64,000 nt of DNA from Embleya scabrispora. Lineage in GTDB: Bacteria; Actinomycetota; Actinomycetes; Streptomycetales; Streptomycetaceae. The stretch covers positions 868,001 through 932,000 of the forward strand of contig NZ_MWQN01000004.1 in NCBI RefSeq assembly GCF_002024165.1, written 5' to 3'. Numbering within the stretch: position 1 is the first letter of the stretch; each line of letters opens with the position of its first letter. The notes under the pieces are model-generated. The model was not told where the DNA came from. It saw only the letters and a program-made list of their open reading frames with translations, and searched no databases. Of the stretch, positions 1-7,568 are shown piece after piece. A program made the translations under genes and the position numbers.

Positions 1-138
1 CGCCTGCCGAACCACCGACCGGATTCCGGGCCCGAGCCTGTTCCCCACCCCGTACCCGGCCCTGTTCCCGGGCCCGACGCACCGACGGATCGGGGCCGGT
101 GACGCGTGCCCCGACCGATCGGAGTCGGCCCGCCCCGC

Positions 139-957
139 CTACCGGTCGGCCGCCGGGGTCTGCCGGCGGATCATGTCCAGGAGCGCGGTGTGGGTTTCCC
201 GGTCGGCCGCGGCGATCAGGCCGGCTGCCCCGGTGTACGGCGGACGGCCGTACAGGTCCGTCACCACGCAGCCGGCCGCCTCGCACAGCGCGATGCCGGC
301 GGTGAAGTGCACGCTGTCGCGCAGATCGCCGTCGGTGACGTAGGCGGCCCGGCGGCCGGCGGCCACCCATGCGACGGCCAAGGTGGTGGACACCACGCGC
401 GGCCGGAAGCCCGCGACGAAGTCGGGGTCGGCGAGGAGCCGGACCGCGCGGAACGACGGCGCGTTGGGGAACGGCGGATCGAGGTTCACATCCACCAGCC
501 GCGACCCGGACGACGGCACCAAGTCCCGGTCCACGCCGTCGAGTCGACCGTGGGCCCCGGAACCGTCGGTCCAGAACACCTCGTCGGCGAACGGATCCGC
601 CACGGCCGCCGCGACGGTCTCGGTACCCACCCGCAGGGCCACGTTCACCGCGACCAGCATGTTGCCCACCGCGTAGTTCAACGTGCCGCACAACGGATCG
701 ACCAGCCACCGGCGTTTCGCGTCCGCCGTACCGGTGTGGCCGCTCTCCTCGCCGGTGACCGCGTCGTCGGGCCGCGCGTCGCGGAGGGTGTCCAGGATGG
801 CCCGCTCCGCGTCCAGGTCGGCGGCCGTGGCGAAGTCCCCGGCGCCCTTGTCGAACCGCTCCGGCGACGTCCCGTACATGCCACGCACCACGGCCGAGCC
901 CGCCCGCGCCGCCCGTACGGCCAACCCCGCATCCGTCTCCATCTTCAAGATCGCCAT
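139..957 (-). CDS. inositol monophosphatase-like protein, metal site altered
   Basis: About 272 aa with the IMPase/FBPase-like fold signatures. The Glu pair of the first metal motif is present (TGEESG, E70-E71), followed by WLVDPLCGTLNY. Active IMPases read DPxDGT there, so the second Asp is Cys90, while D87 is kept. The C-terminal WDxxAG motif reads VHFTAG, so that Asp is also missing. The family dephosphorylates inositol or related sugar phosphates with Mg2+; with two ligands changed, activity may be different or absent. I recall DPLCGT proteins as a recurring actinomycete subfamily, so this is probably not random decay. Start: ATG at 957 is chosen; GTG at 1014 and ATG at 939 are alternatives and no clear ribosome site decides. 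Nothing recognisable lies in 1-138. Confidence 0.85.
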   Translation of the reverse strand: MAILKMETDAGLAVRAARAGSAVVRGMYGTSPERFDKGAGDFATAADLDAERAILDTLRDARPDDAVTGEESGHTGTADAKRRWLVDPLCGTLNYAVGNMLVAVNVALRVGTETVAAAVADPFADEVFWTDGSGAHGRLDGVDRDLVPSSGSRLVDVNLDPPFPNAPSFRAVRLLADPDFVAGFRPRVVSTTLAVAWVAAGRRAAYVTDGDLRDSVHFTAGIALCEAAGCVVTDLYGRPPYTGAAGLIAAADRETHTALLDMIRRQTPAADR

Positions 958-1061
958 GCGGGGAGCGTACGCGCCGTCCTCGACGAGCCCCCGGGCGGTC
1001 AGCACGTCGAGCACTCGGTGGTCGGCCCGTTCCCGTCCTCGGCCCCGACCAGGGGGGTCCC

Positions 1062-1097
1062 TGGCCCTCCGAGGTCGAGGGCGCTAAGCTCGTGCCG
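1062..1097 (+). promoter_or_regulatory. putative leaderless promoter of the 1098 operon
   Basis: A -10-like TAAGCT lies at 1085-1090, seven bases before ATG 1098. That spacing places the transcript start on the ATG itself, as in leaderless actinobacterial genes. The region 17-23 bases upstream (CTGGCC, 1061-1066) is only a weak -35. No ribosome binding site precedes ATG 1098. Confidence 0.4.
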
Positions 1098-1154
1098 ATG
1101 ACTACTCACTCCGTCAACGGATTGGGGGTCCCCACCGCGCAAGGTGAGTGCTGA
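1098..1154 (+). CDS. possible 18-aa leader ORF, coupled to next gene
   Basis: ATG at 1098 opens a short frame reading MTTHSVNGLGVPTAQGEC, with a TGA that overlaps the ATG of the next gene by one base (TGATG at 1152-1156). No Shine-Dalgarno precedes it, but a -10-like TAAGCT sits seven bases upstream, so it would be translated from a leaderless message. Its translation would deliver ribosomes to the start of the downstream gene, and its own 3' end holds the AAGGTGAG likely used by that gene. A single Cys is the last codon, too little to argue for cysteine attenuation. It could also be a fortuitous short frame. Confidence 0.35.
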   Translation: MTTHSVNGLGVPTAQGEC

Positions 1155-2593
1155 TGCTCACTGCGATCGCGAATCGGGATTCCCGCCTCACCCTCTGGCT
1201 GCGCGTGCGCGAGTTCGCCGTGCCGCCCGCCATGATCGAGACCGCGACCACTCGCCGGCTGGCCGGTGACTGGCAGGCCGCCTGTACCGCCGCAGGCGTC
1301 GACGTCGACATCGATCTCCGCTTCGAAGCCCGCACGCGTGGCGGGGAGTTCGCCGCCCGGATCCGGGACGATCTGCGTGGTCTGGCACCGGATCTGCTGC
1401 GCTGGCACATGCCGAGGATCGCTCCCGACGGGCTGCTGCGCCCGGGTCTGACCGTGTCCCTGGCGCGGTACGACGTCGGGGAGCGCGGCGGCGCGCGGCC
1501 GGTGCACCTGGTGGCCCGCACCCCGCCCGCGTGGGCGGACGCCGGTCAGCGCATCGCCCTCGCCCTGTGGGACGGATCGCACCGCGACGCCGCCGGCTTC
1601 CGTCACCATCCGCACCGCCATCCCCATCGACGGTTCCGTCTGGACCTGCACCGACATCTCTGGGACGCCCGCCGCAGCGCCGAGCTGTGGATCCGTTCCG
1701 GGGCCGATCGGCCACCCTCCGAGGGGAGTTCGGGTCCGGATCCGACCTCGGCGGGACTGGACCCGACCTCGGCGGGACCGGTCCCGGCCGAGTGCGCCGT
1801 CGACCGATGGGCCGCCGAGGCCGCGATCCTGCTCCGGGCCGAGGGACGACCCGCCGGCACGGGCCTGGTCGCGGTGCGCTGCGGGGGCCGTCGCCGACTG
1901 GTCCTGCACGTGGTCGCGGACGATGACGGCCCCGAGCCGTCGACGGTACGGATTCCGGCCGTCGACACGCGACCCGGCGGCGACGCCACCGGGCTTCCGG
2001 TCCTGCCCGACGCGGCCACCTGGACACCACCCGACCTGGAACTGCTGCGCGCCGGCTTGATCGAGCCGGATCGGCTGCACCCGTTGGTCGCCGCGGCGTT
2101 GGTACCGGGCCATGTCCCGGGCGCGGCACCCGCCCGCGCGGACCACCCGTCGGGACGCCCGGACATCGTGGAATGCCGGGGCGCTCGCCACCGGATCGGC
2201 CTGGTCGACGGCGTACTCGCACCACTGGACCACGATCCGGCCGAGATCCGGCGCGAGGAGCTGCTGCACGCGCTGACCGGCACCCCGCTGCCCTGCCTCC
2301 AGGCCATCGACGCGGCACACCGTCGCCCGGACTGCATCGCGGGTGTCCGTGAACGTCTGGACCACGGCGACATCGCCGGCGCGCTCGCCGTCGTCGAGAG
2401 CCTGCTCGGCCCCGACGCACTCCCGCGCGGCGGCCTCCTCCGCGACGAACTGGAAGACGCCGCCGAACGGTTGATCACACATGGGTTGTTCCGAGCGGGC
2501 CTGGGCGGACCGGCGCCCGACCGCATCCCGCTCCCGGACCGTCCCCGTCCACGCACCCGCCGCGCCCATCCCCGGAACATGCACCCGCACTGA
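1154..2593 (+). CDS. conserved hypothetical protein of MoxR/VWA operon
   Basis: About 479 aa, not recognised as a named family. It has an Arg/Trp-rich N-terminal half with a His-rich stretch (HHPHRHPHRRF near residues 155-165), a short Pro/Ser-rich linker with the direct repeat DPTSAG around residues 195-210, and an acidic helical C-terminal half. There are no membrane segments or signal peptide. It precedes, on the same strand, a MoxR ATPase and an HExxH/VWA protein, so it is probably the third partner or substrate adaptor of that pair (inference). Start: ATG 1154 has AAGGTGAG at 1141-1148; GTG 1148 lies too close to that site. Confidence 0.8.
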   Translation: MLTAIANRDSRLTLWLRVREFAVPPAMIETATTRRLAGDWQAACTAAGVDVDIDLRFEARTRGGEFAARIRDDLRGLAPDLLRWHMPRIAPDGLLRPGLTVSLARYDVGERGGARPVHLVARTPPAWADAGQRIALALWDGSHRDAAGFRHHPHRHPHRRFRLDLHRHLWDARRSAELWIRSGADRPPSEGSSGPDPTSAGLDPTSAGPVPAECAVDRWAAEAAILLRAEGRPAGTGLVAVRCGGRRRLVLHVVADDDGPEPSTVRIPAVDTRPGGDATGLPVLPDAATWTPPDLELLRAGLIEPDRLHPLVAAALVPGHVPGAAPARADHPSGRPDIVECRGARHRIGLVDGVLAPLDHDPAEIRREELLHALTGTPLPCLQAIDAAHRRPDCIAGVRERLDHGDIAGALAVVESLLGPDALPRGGLLRDELEDAAERLITHGLFRAGLGGPAPDRIPLPDRPRPRTRRAHPRNMHPH

Positions 2594-2634
2594 CGCGAAA
2601 CCGCCGACCGTTCCGGGAACTTCGAGCCGACGCA

Positions 2635-2718
2635 CACCCATGTGCACTGCCGCGCGCACACCCGCGTGCGCTGCCGCGCGCGCTGCCGTGTGTACTGCCG
2701 CGCGCTTGTGGGTGCGCG
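2635..2718 (+). repeat. degenerate 12-bp tandem repeat array
   Basis: Seven consecutive imperfect 12-bp units fill half of the 174-bp gap before the MoxR gene. The core CTGCCGCGCGC recurs at 2647, 2671 and 2695 (24-bp spacing), with related units between. The units are rich in alternating purine-pyrimidine steps (GCGCGC, GTGTGT), a composition prone to Z-DNA. The position between two genes of one operon suggests either a regulatory spacer or simple repeat slippage. Confidence 0.7.
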
Positions 2719-2767
2719 TCTTCGCGTGCCCGAAGCTCCCGCACCCGAACCCAAAAGGTGATCGACC

Positions 2768-4018
2768 ATGCCCACACGCACCCCACTCGACACCACCGCA
2801 CCCCGCGGCACGTCCCAACTCGAGGTGGCCGCGGAGTTGTTGGCCCTCCTGCGGGACACCGCCACCGAACCCCGTCCCGATATCCAACTGGAGGCCCTGA
2901 CCCTGGCCGTGGCCGCCGACCTGCCCGTACTGCTGTGGGGTGAACCCGGCATCGGCAAGACCGCCGCGCTCACCCAGCTCGCCGAGACCCTGGACCTACC
3001 GCTCACCACGGTGATCGCCAGTGTGCACGAGCCCTCCGACTTCTCCGGCCTGCCCATCGTCGGCGACGATCCGGCGACCGACGGGGTGCCGATGGCCCCG
3101 CCGGAGTGGGCCGTTCGCCTCGTGCGCGCCGGCCGCGGACTGCTGTTCCTGGACGAGTTGTCCACCGCGCCGCCCGCCGTACAGGCCGCCCTGCTCCGGC
3201 TCGTGCTCGAACGCCGGGTCGGCGCCCTGCAACTGCCACCCGGCATCCGGATCGTGGCCGCCGCCAACCCGCGCGCGTCGGCCGCCGACGGCTGGGAGCT
3301 GAGCCCGCCGATGGCGAACCGCTTCGTACACCTCCAGTGGGTGCACGACCACGACGTCGTGGTGCGCGGCCTCGGCGGCACCTGGCCGCGTGCCACCCTG
3401 CCCGTCCTGGACCCGACACGACTCGCCGAGGCCGTGGCCTTCGCCCGTCGGGCGGTCTGCGGGCTGCTCACCACCCGCCCCAAACTCGTCCACCTGCTGC
3501 CCACCTCGGAGACCCGTCGGGGCGGCGCCTGGCCGTCGCCGCGCAGCTGGGACATGACGGTGTCGCTGATCGCCTTCGCCACCGCGGCCGGGTCCTCCCG
3601 CGAGGTGTTGTCCCTCCTGGTCAGGGGCACCGTCGGGGACGGTCCGGGACTCGAACTGCTGGCCGCCCTGGACCGGATGGACCTCCCGGACCCCGAGGAC
3701 CTGCTCGCCGACCCGACCCGCGCGATCCTGCCCGAGCGCGGGGATCTGCGTCAGGCCGTACTCGACGGCGTGGTCGAGGCGGTCCGCAAACGCCCCGACA
3801 AGCCCCGCTGGGACGCGGCCTGGGCGATCCTGGTCCGCGCGCTCGACACCGGCGCCCCGGACCTGGTGGTCGTCCCCGCCACCACTCTCGCCTCGCTGCG
3901 CGACCAGGACTGGGAGGTACCGGCATCGATCGAGCGATTGGCCGGAGCGGTGTCGCTGTCCCGGCGCGCGGACCGGGCGGCGGCCCGAACCGCGGTGGCC
4001 GCGCGGGCCGGTCGATGA
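2768..4018 (+). CDS. MoxR-family AAA+ ATPase
   Basis: A 416-aa AAA+ protein. Walker A GEPGIGKT is at residues 58-65, Walker B LLFLDEL near 125-131, and a sensor-like AAANPR follows near 165. MoxR ATPases act as chaperone-like remodelling engines, usually paired with a VWA-domain partner that delivers or binds the substrate. Here the partner is the next gene, which overlaps by four bases (ATGA at 4015-4018) and is therefore translationally coupled. Ribosome site AAAAGGTG at 2753-2760 fixes the ATG. It is distinct from the second MoxR protein near 58.4 kb, which belongs to a different sub-branch and context. Confidence 0.93.
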   Translation: MPTRTPLDTTAPRGTSQLEVAAELLALLRDTATEPRPDIQLEALTLAVAADLPVLLWGEPGIGKTAALTQLAETLDLPLTTVIASVHEPSDFSGLPIVGDDPATDGVPMAPPEWAVRLVRAGRGLLFLDELSTAPPAVQAALLRLVLERRVGALQLPPGIRIVAAANPRASAADGWELSPPMANRFVHLQWVHDHDVVVRGLGGTWPRATLPVLDPTRLAEAVAFARRAVCGLLTTRPKLVHLLPTSETRRGGAWPSPRSWDMTVSLIAFATAAGSSREVLSLLVRGTVGDGPGLELLAALDRMDLPDPEDLLADPTRAILPERGDLRQAVLDGVVEAVRKRPDKPRWDAAWAILVRALDTGAPDLVVVPATTLASLRDQDWEVPASIERLAGAVSLSRRADRAAARTAVAARAGR

Positions 4019-5262
4019 TCGCCGCCGCGCCGGGGGCGCTCGATCTGGACAAGCTCTACGCCGCCCGCCTGTACGCCGCCCGCGCCCGCCCGTACCTGGC
4101 CACCGCCCTGTACGCGCTGCACGTGGTCGAGTCGCGGACGGTGTCGACGATGGCCGTCGACCGGTACTGGCGGTGCTACGTCTCGCCGGTGTTCGTGGCC
4201 CGAACACCGGAGGAGGAATTGGCCTCCGTATGGGTGCACGAGGTGTCGCACCTGCTCCGCGACCACCACGGGCGCGGCGACCGCGTGGCACGCGAGCGCG
4301 GGCTGACCGGCCGCGGGGACCGGCTGCGGATGAACCTCGCCGCCGACTGCGAGATCAACGACGACGCGTTCGACGACGACCTGCCCCGGCCCGAAGGCGC
4401 CGTGCTGCCGGGCCTGTTCGGGCTGTCCGAGGGCGAGTTGATGGAGACCTACCTGCGCGAGATCGTGATGGGACTGGTCACGCGGGACCTGGCGTGGCTG
4501 GATTGCGGCAGCGGCGCCGACGGGTTGGAACGGGAGTGGGATCTGGGGCCGGACGGCGCGCACGGCCTGAGTGAGCAGGAGCGGGACGCGGTTCGGTTCC
4601 GGGTGGCGCAGGGCATCCGGGGTCGGCCCGGGCATGCCTCGAAGTCGTGGCGGCGGTGGGCGGAGGAGGTGTTCCATCCGCCGCAGCCGTGGCGGCAGTT
4701 GCTGGGCGCGGCGGTGCGCTCGGCGGTGGCCGGCGCCGGCGGTGCGGACGACTACACGTACGGCCGACCGGCCCGCCGTTCGGCCGGCGTACCCGGCGTC
4801 GTGTTGCCGAGCCTGCGTCGCAAACCGCCCCGGGTGGCCGTGGTGGTCGATACGTCCGCGTCGGTGAGCGACGCCGAACTGGGCAGCGCCCTCCTCGAGG
4901 TGGCCGCCATCTCCCGCGCCGTGGGCGGCCGGCGCGACCTGGTCACCGTGGTGTCGTGCGACGCGGCGGCCCGGATCGTGCAACCGCTGTGCGACGGCGA
5001 GGGCATCACGCTGCTCGGCGGCGGCGGTACGGACCTGCGCTCGGGCTTCGCCAAAGCCCTGCGCGGCAGCCCCCGCCCCGACGTCGTCGTGGCGCTGACG
5101 GATGGTCAGACCCCCTGGCCCAGCGCCCGCCCGTCCTGCCGCACGGTGGTCGGCCTGTTCCCCCGCATCCACGACTACTCCGCGAACGAGGACGACCCCG
5201 ACTACGTTCCGGACCTCCCACCCGACTGGGCCCATGTGGTGACCATCGGCCCAACTCCCTGA
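4015..5262 (+). CDS. DUF2201-like metallopeptidase with C-terminal VWA domain
   Basis: A 415-aa two-domain protein. The N-terminal part has a zinc-peptidase-type motif HEVSH at residues 75-79, followed by an Asn/Asp-rich stretch (NLAADCEINDD). The C-terminal part is VWA-like, with MIDAS motif DTSAS at 279-283 and a later LTDGQ strand. The architecture matches the 'VWA-like / DUF2201 putative metallopeptidase' proteins encoded beside MoxR ATPases. Inference: the ATPase remodels a target held or cut by this protein; the substrate is unknown. It starts at ATG 4015 inside the MoxR stop. No signal peptide or membrane segment, so probably cytosolic. Confidence 0.9.
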   Translation: MIAAAPGALDLDKLYAARLYAARARPYLATALYALHVVESRTVSTMAVDRYWRCYVSPVFVARTPEEELASVWVHEVSHLLRDHHGRGDRVARERGLTGRGDRLRMNLAADCEINDDAFDDDLPRPEGAVLPGLFGLSEGELMETYLREIVMGLVTRDLAWLDCGSGADGLEREWDLGPDGAHGLSEQERDAVRFRVAQGIRGRPGHASKSWRRWAEEVFHPPQPWRQLLGAAVRSAVAGAGGADDYTYGRPARRSAGVPGVVLPSLRRKPPRVAVVVDTSASVSDAELGSALLEVAAISRAVGGRRDLVTVVSCDAAARIVQPLCDGEGITLLGGGGTDLRSGFAKALRGSPRPDVVVALTDGQTPWPSARPSCRTVVGLFPRIHDYSANEDDPDYVPDLPPDWAHVVTIGPTP

Positions 5263-5396
5263 CCGACCCCGGGGGTCCACCGACGTGTCGACCTCGCCGT
5301 CCCGGCGTCGCGGTGTCGGACCGGAATGCAAGCATGGGGGTTCCCGGGGTCGTGTCGACGAACCCGTGAACGGTCCGGCCTGCCGAGGAGGTCATC

Positions 5397-5846
5397 ATCA
5401 GCGACGCCACCGGCCTGTGCATCGCGCCCCGCCCCGACGGCGGGTGCCGCGCACCGGCCCTGCCCGACGCCCCGGTTCCGCTGTGCGCCGAACACGTGGC
5501 CGCCACCTGCGAGTTCGCCCACGACGGCTGGTCCGACGACGAGGAGGAGACCCCCTCCGGCCGGCGCCCGCGCCGACAACCCACCGAGGTCACCATGCTC
5601 GGAGAGGGGCTCGTCTACTTCGTCCGCACCGATCGACGGATCAAGATCGGTTTCACCACCGACCTGCGCCGCCGGCCCGACCGGTCCGCCCCGGGCGAGG
5701 TCCTGCACACCGAACCCGGCTCGATCGCCGACGAACGCCGCCTGCACGCGGCGTTCCAGGACCTGCGCCTCCGCGGCGACTGGTTCCGCGCCGACCCGCG
5801 CCTGCTCGACCACATCGCCGCCCTCAAGGCGAAGGCGACCGCGTAG
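5397..5846 (+). CDS. small GIY-YIG/T5orf172-type protein, likely ATC start
   Basis: The domain runs from LVYFV (GIY position) through IKIG (YIG position) and TDLRRR to DERRLHAAF and GDWF, the pattern of T5orf172/MUG113-type GIY-YIG nucleases. The canonical start would be GTG 5496 (116 aa). However, the same frame continues upstream with LCIAPRPDGGCRAPALP and LCAEH, a Cys/His-rich N-terminus I associate with actinobacterial members, and a perfect GAGGAGG at 5385-5391 sits five bases before an in-frame ATC at 5397. No ATG, GTG or TTG exists between that site and 5496, and an in-frame TGA at 5367 bounds the frame. Either ATC is used (rare), or an ATG was lost and the protein is now short. Confidence 0.75.
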   Translation: MSDATGLCIAPRPDGGCRAPALPDAPVPLCAEHVAATCEFAHDGWSDDEEETPSGRRPRRQPTEVTMLGEGLVYFVRTDRRIKIGFTTDLRRRPDRSAPGEVLHTEPGSIADERRLHAAFQDLRLRGDWFRADPRLLDHIAALKAKATA

Positions 5847-5847
5847 G

Positions 5848-6759
5848 TCAGGCGTCCTCTTCGGCCTGCACCGCCGCCAGGACGTGGCGGGCGTTGGTGG
5901 TCATCGCCCGGTTGGTTTCGCGGTAGTACGGGAGGGCGATCAGGGCCTGGGACAGGGTGCGGGCCCGGCCTCGGGCCCAGGCCGCGTCGTCGACGTCGAG
6001 GGCGTCGCGGAAGGTCCGCCTCGCGCCGGCGGGCAGCAGGTTCCAGGCCGGGAACAGGTCGCAGGCCGGGTCGCCCAGCCCCACACACCCGAAGTCGATC
6101 ACCGCGGTCAACCGCCCGGCCTCGTCCACCAGCACGTTGCCCGGCATCAGGTCGGCGTGCAGCCACACCGGCGGCTCGTCCCGACCCGCGTCGGCCCGCA
6201 GTCCGTCCTCCCATACCGCGATCGCGGCATCGCAGTCGACGCCTTCCTCCGGGATCGCGCGCAATTCCTCGATCGCCGACCGGGTCGAGGCGTCGAGCGC
6301 GGAGAGCGGTCCGCCCCGATGGGCCTTCGGCGCTCCCGAAAGCTCGACCCCGCGCATCGCCGCCACGAACCCGGCCAGGTCCTCGGCCAGCCGCTCGGGT
6401 GCCCGCAGCGCGCCCGGCTCCGGGTTCTCCCCCGCCAGCCACCGGTACACCGACCACGGCCAGGGATACCCGTCGGCCGGCTCCCCCGCGCCCAACACCT
6501 CCGGCACCGACGTCGGCAGCAGCCCGGCAAGGCGCGGCAACCACTCCCGCTCCAGCGTGACGTCCGCGACCGCGCCGCGCACCAGCGGCAACCGCACGAC
6601 CATCTCCGCGCCCAGCCGGTACATCCCGTTCACCGTGCCACCCGACGGAAACCGCTCCACCGGGAGTTGCGCCCATCGAGGGAACTGCCGGGCGACCAAC
6701 CGCCGCACGAGGTCGGCGTCGACGGGGTGCATACCGGTGTGCATCCGGCCTGTATTCAT
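5848..6759 (-). CDS. APH-family phosphotransferase
   Basis: About 303 aa with the aminoglycoside phosphotransferase/choline-kinase fold. The nucleotide loop region is SGGTVNGMYRL; catalytic loop is HADLMPGN (HxDxxxxN) and the metal-binding motif is VIDFGCVGLGDPACDL. The family transfers phosphate from ATP to small hydroxylated molecules such as antibiotics, macrolides or cellular amines; substrate cannot be read. The gene ends two bases from the convergent GIY-YIG stop. Start uncertain: ATG 6759 chosen; 6744 and 6732 are also in frame. Confidence 0.88.
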   Translation of the reverse strand: MNTGRMHTGMHPVDADLVRRLVARQFPRWAQLPVERFPSGGTVNGMYRLGAEMVVRLPLVRGAVADVTLEREWLPRLAGLLPTSVPEVLGAGEPADGYPWPWSVYRWLAGENPEPGALRAPERLAEDLAGFVAAMRGVELSGAPKAHRGGPLSALDASTRSAIEELRAIPEEGVDCDAAIAVWEDGLRADAGRDEPPVWLHADLMPGNVLVDEAGRLTAVIDFGCVGLGDPACDLFPAWNLLPAGARRTFRDALDVDDAAWARGRARTLSQALIALPYYRETNRAMTTNARHVLAAVQAEEDA

Positions 6760-6856
6760 CACCCGACCATCCGATCGCCCACCCGCGACACCCGTCAACC
6801 GCTTTACCGCCCGCCGCCCGGCATACGCGGCGCGCCCGCGCCCGAGGCGACCCCGC

Positions 6857-7525
6857 TCACACTCCCCAGCGCGACTGCGCCGCCGCCGCCTCCATCTCGG
6901 TGCGGCCCGTCCCGTCCTCGCCTCGTTCGCGCAGCAGTTCGCCGGGGAGGCTGTAGCGGGGGGCGTTCCGCGGATTCCGGCGGGCGTGGCGGGCGATTTC
7001 CTCGGCCAGCGTCTCGGCCATCCGCAGCCGAGGGTGTTCGGCGTGGATCGTCCGGGCCTGGGCGTCGTCTACACAGTCGGTGTCCACCCCGAAATCGATG
7101 GCGATGCCCCTGCGGGTCAGGTACGACAGCGTGCCGCGGCGCTCGGCGATCCCGGCCGAGGTGTGCAGCGCGATGGCCTCCCAGACCCGGTCGACGTCGG
7201 CGGCGGCCACCCCGCCCTCGGTCAGGAACGCCGCGGCCATGTCGGCCCCTTCGACCTCGAATCGTTGCCGCCCCTCGGCGTCCGGGCAGGTCCCGAGGTC
7301 GTGCAGCGCGCAGGCCGAGAACAGCAGGTCCGGGTCGAAGTCCGCGCCGGGCCGCAGCCCGTCGTACGCGGCTTGCAACACGGCGAATCGATAGCTGCGG
7401 AAGCTGTGCTCCGCGGTCGGCCGCGACGTGCGGGCCCGCACGTGCTCGATCGTCCGACGGGCCAGGGGGTGGTGGGAACGGCGGCGACTGTGTCCATGCC
7501 CCGACCGTAGTCGGCGGGTCGACAT
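6857..7525 (-). CDS. HD-domain hydrolase, 5' end possibly frameshifted
   Basis: HD-superfamily metal hydrolase with TAEHSFRSYRF followed by SACALHDLG (the HD pair) and a later EAIALHTS. The arrangement resembles cyanamide-hydratase-like HD proteins; substrate unknown. As written, the frame starts with an Arg/His-rich MSTRRLRSGHGHSRRRSHHP at 7525. A more natural start, MDTVAAVPTTP at 7497, is one base out of frame and would join the domain (LARRTIEHV) if the C5 run (G5 at 7465-7469 on the + strand) had six bases. So a one-base error or real slippage at that run is likely. Divergent from the GlxA-type regulator. Confidence 0.82.
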   Translation of the reverse strand: MSTRRLRSGHGHSRRRSHHPLARRTIEHVRARTSRPTAEHSFRSYRFAVLQAAYDGLRPGADFDPDLLFSACALHDLGTCPDAEGRQRFEVEGADMAAAFLTEGGVAAADVDRVWEAIALHTSAGIAERRGTLSYLTRRGIAIDFGVDTDCVDDAQARTIHAEHPRLRMAETLAEEIARHARRNPRNAPRYSLPGELLRERGEDGTGRTEMEAAAAQSRWGV

Positions 7526-7568
7526 CGAGAGCAGTGGCACGAATGCCATTGGTCGATAGCATCGTGCC

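Noticed and set aside
1098-1154. Cysteine-responsive attenuator peptide
   Set aside because: Only one Cys codon occurs, at the very end, and no alternative hairpins are seen; actinobacterial Cys attenuators have several consecutive Cys codons.
1106-2887. Long open frames on the minus strand opposite real genes (also near 43.5-45.4, 56.2-59.0 and 60.0-63.1 kb)
   Set aside because: They mirror the codon bias of the coding strand in very GC-rich DNA, encode Arg/Gly/Pro/Ala-rich text without domain motifs, and overlap clearly recognised genes.
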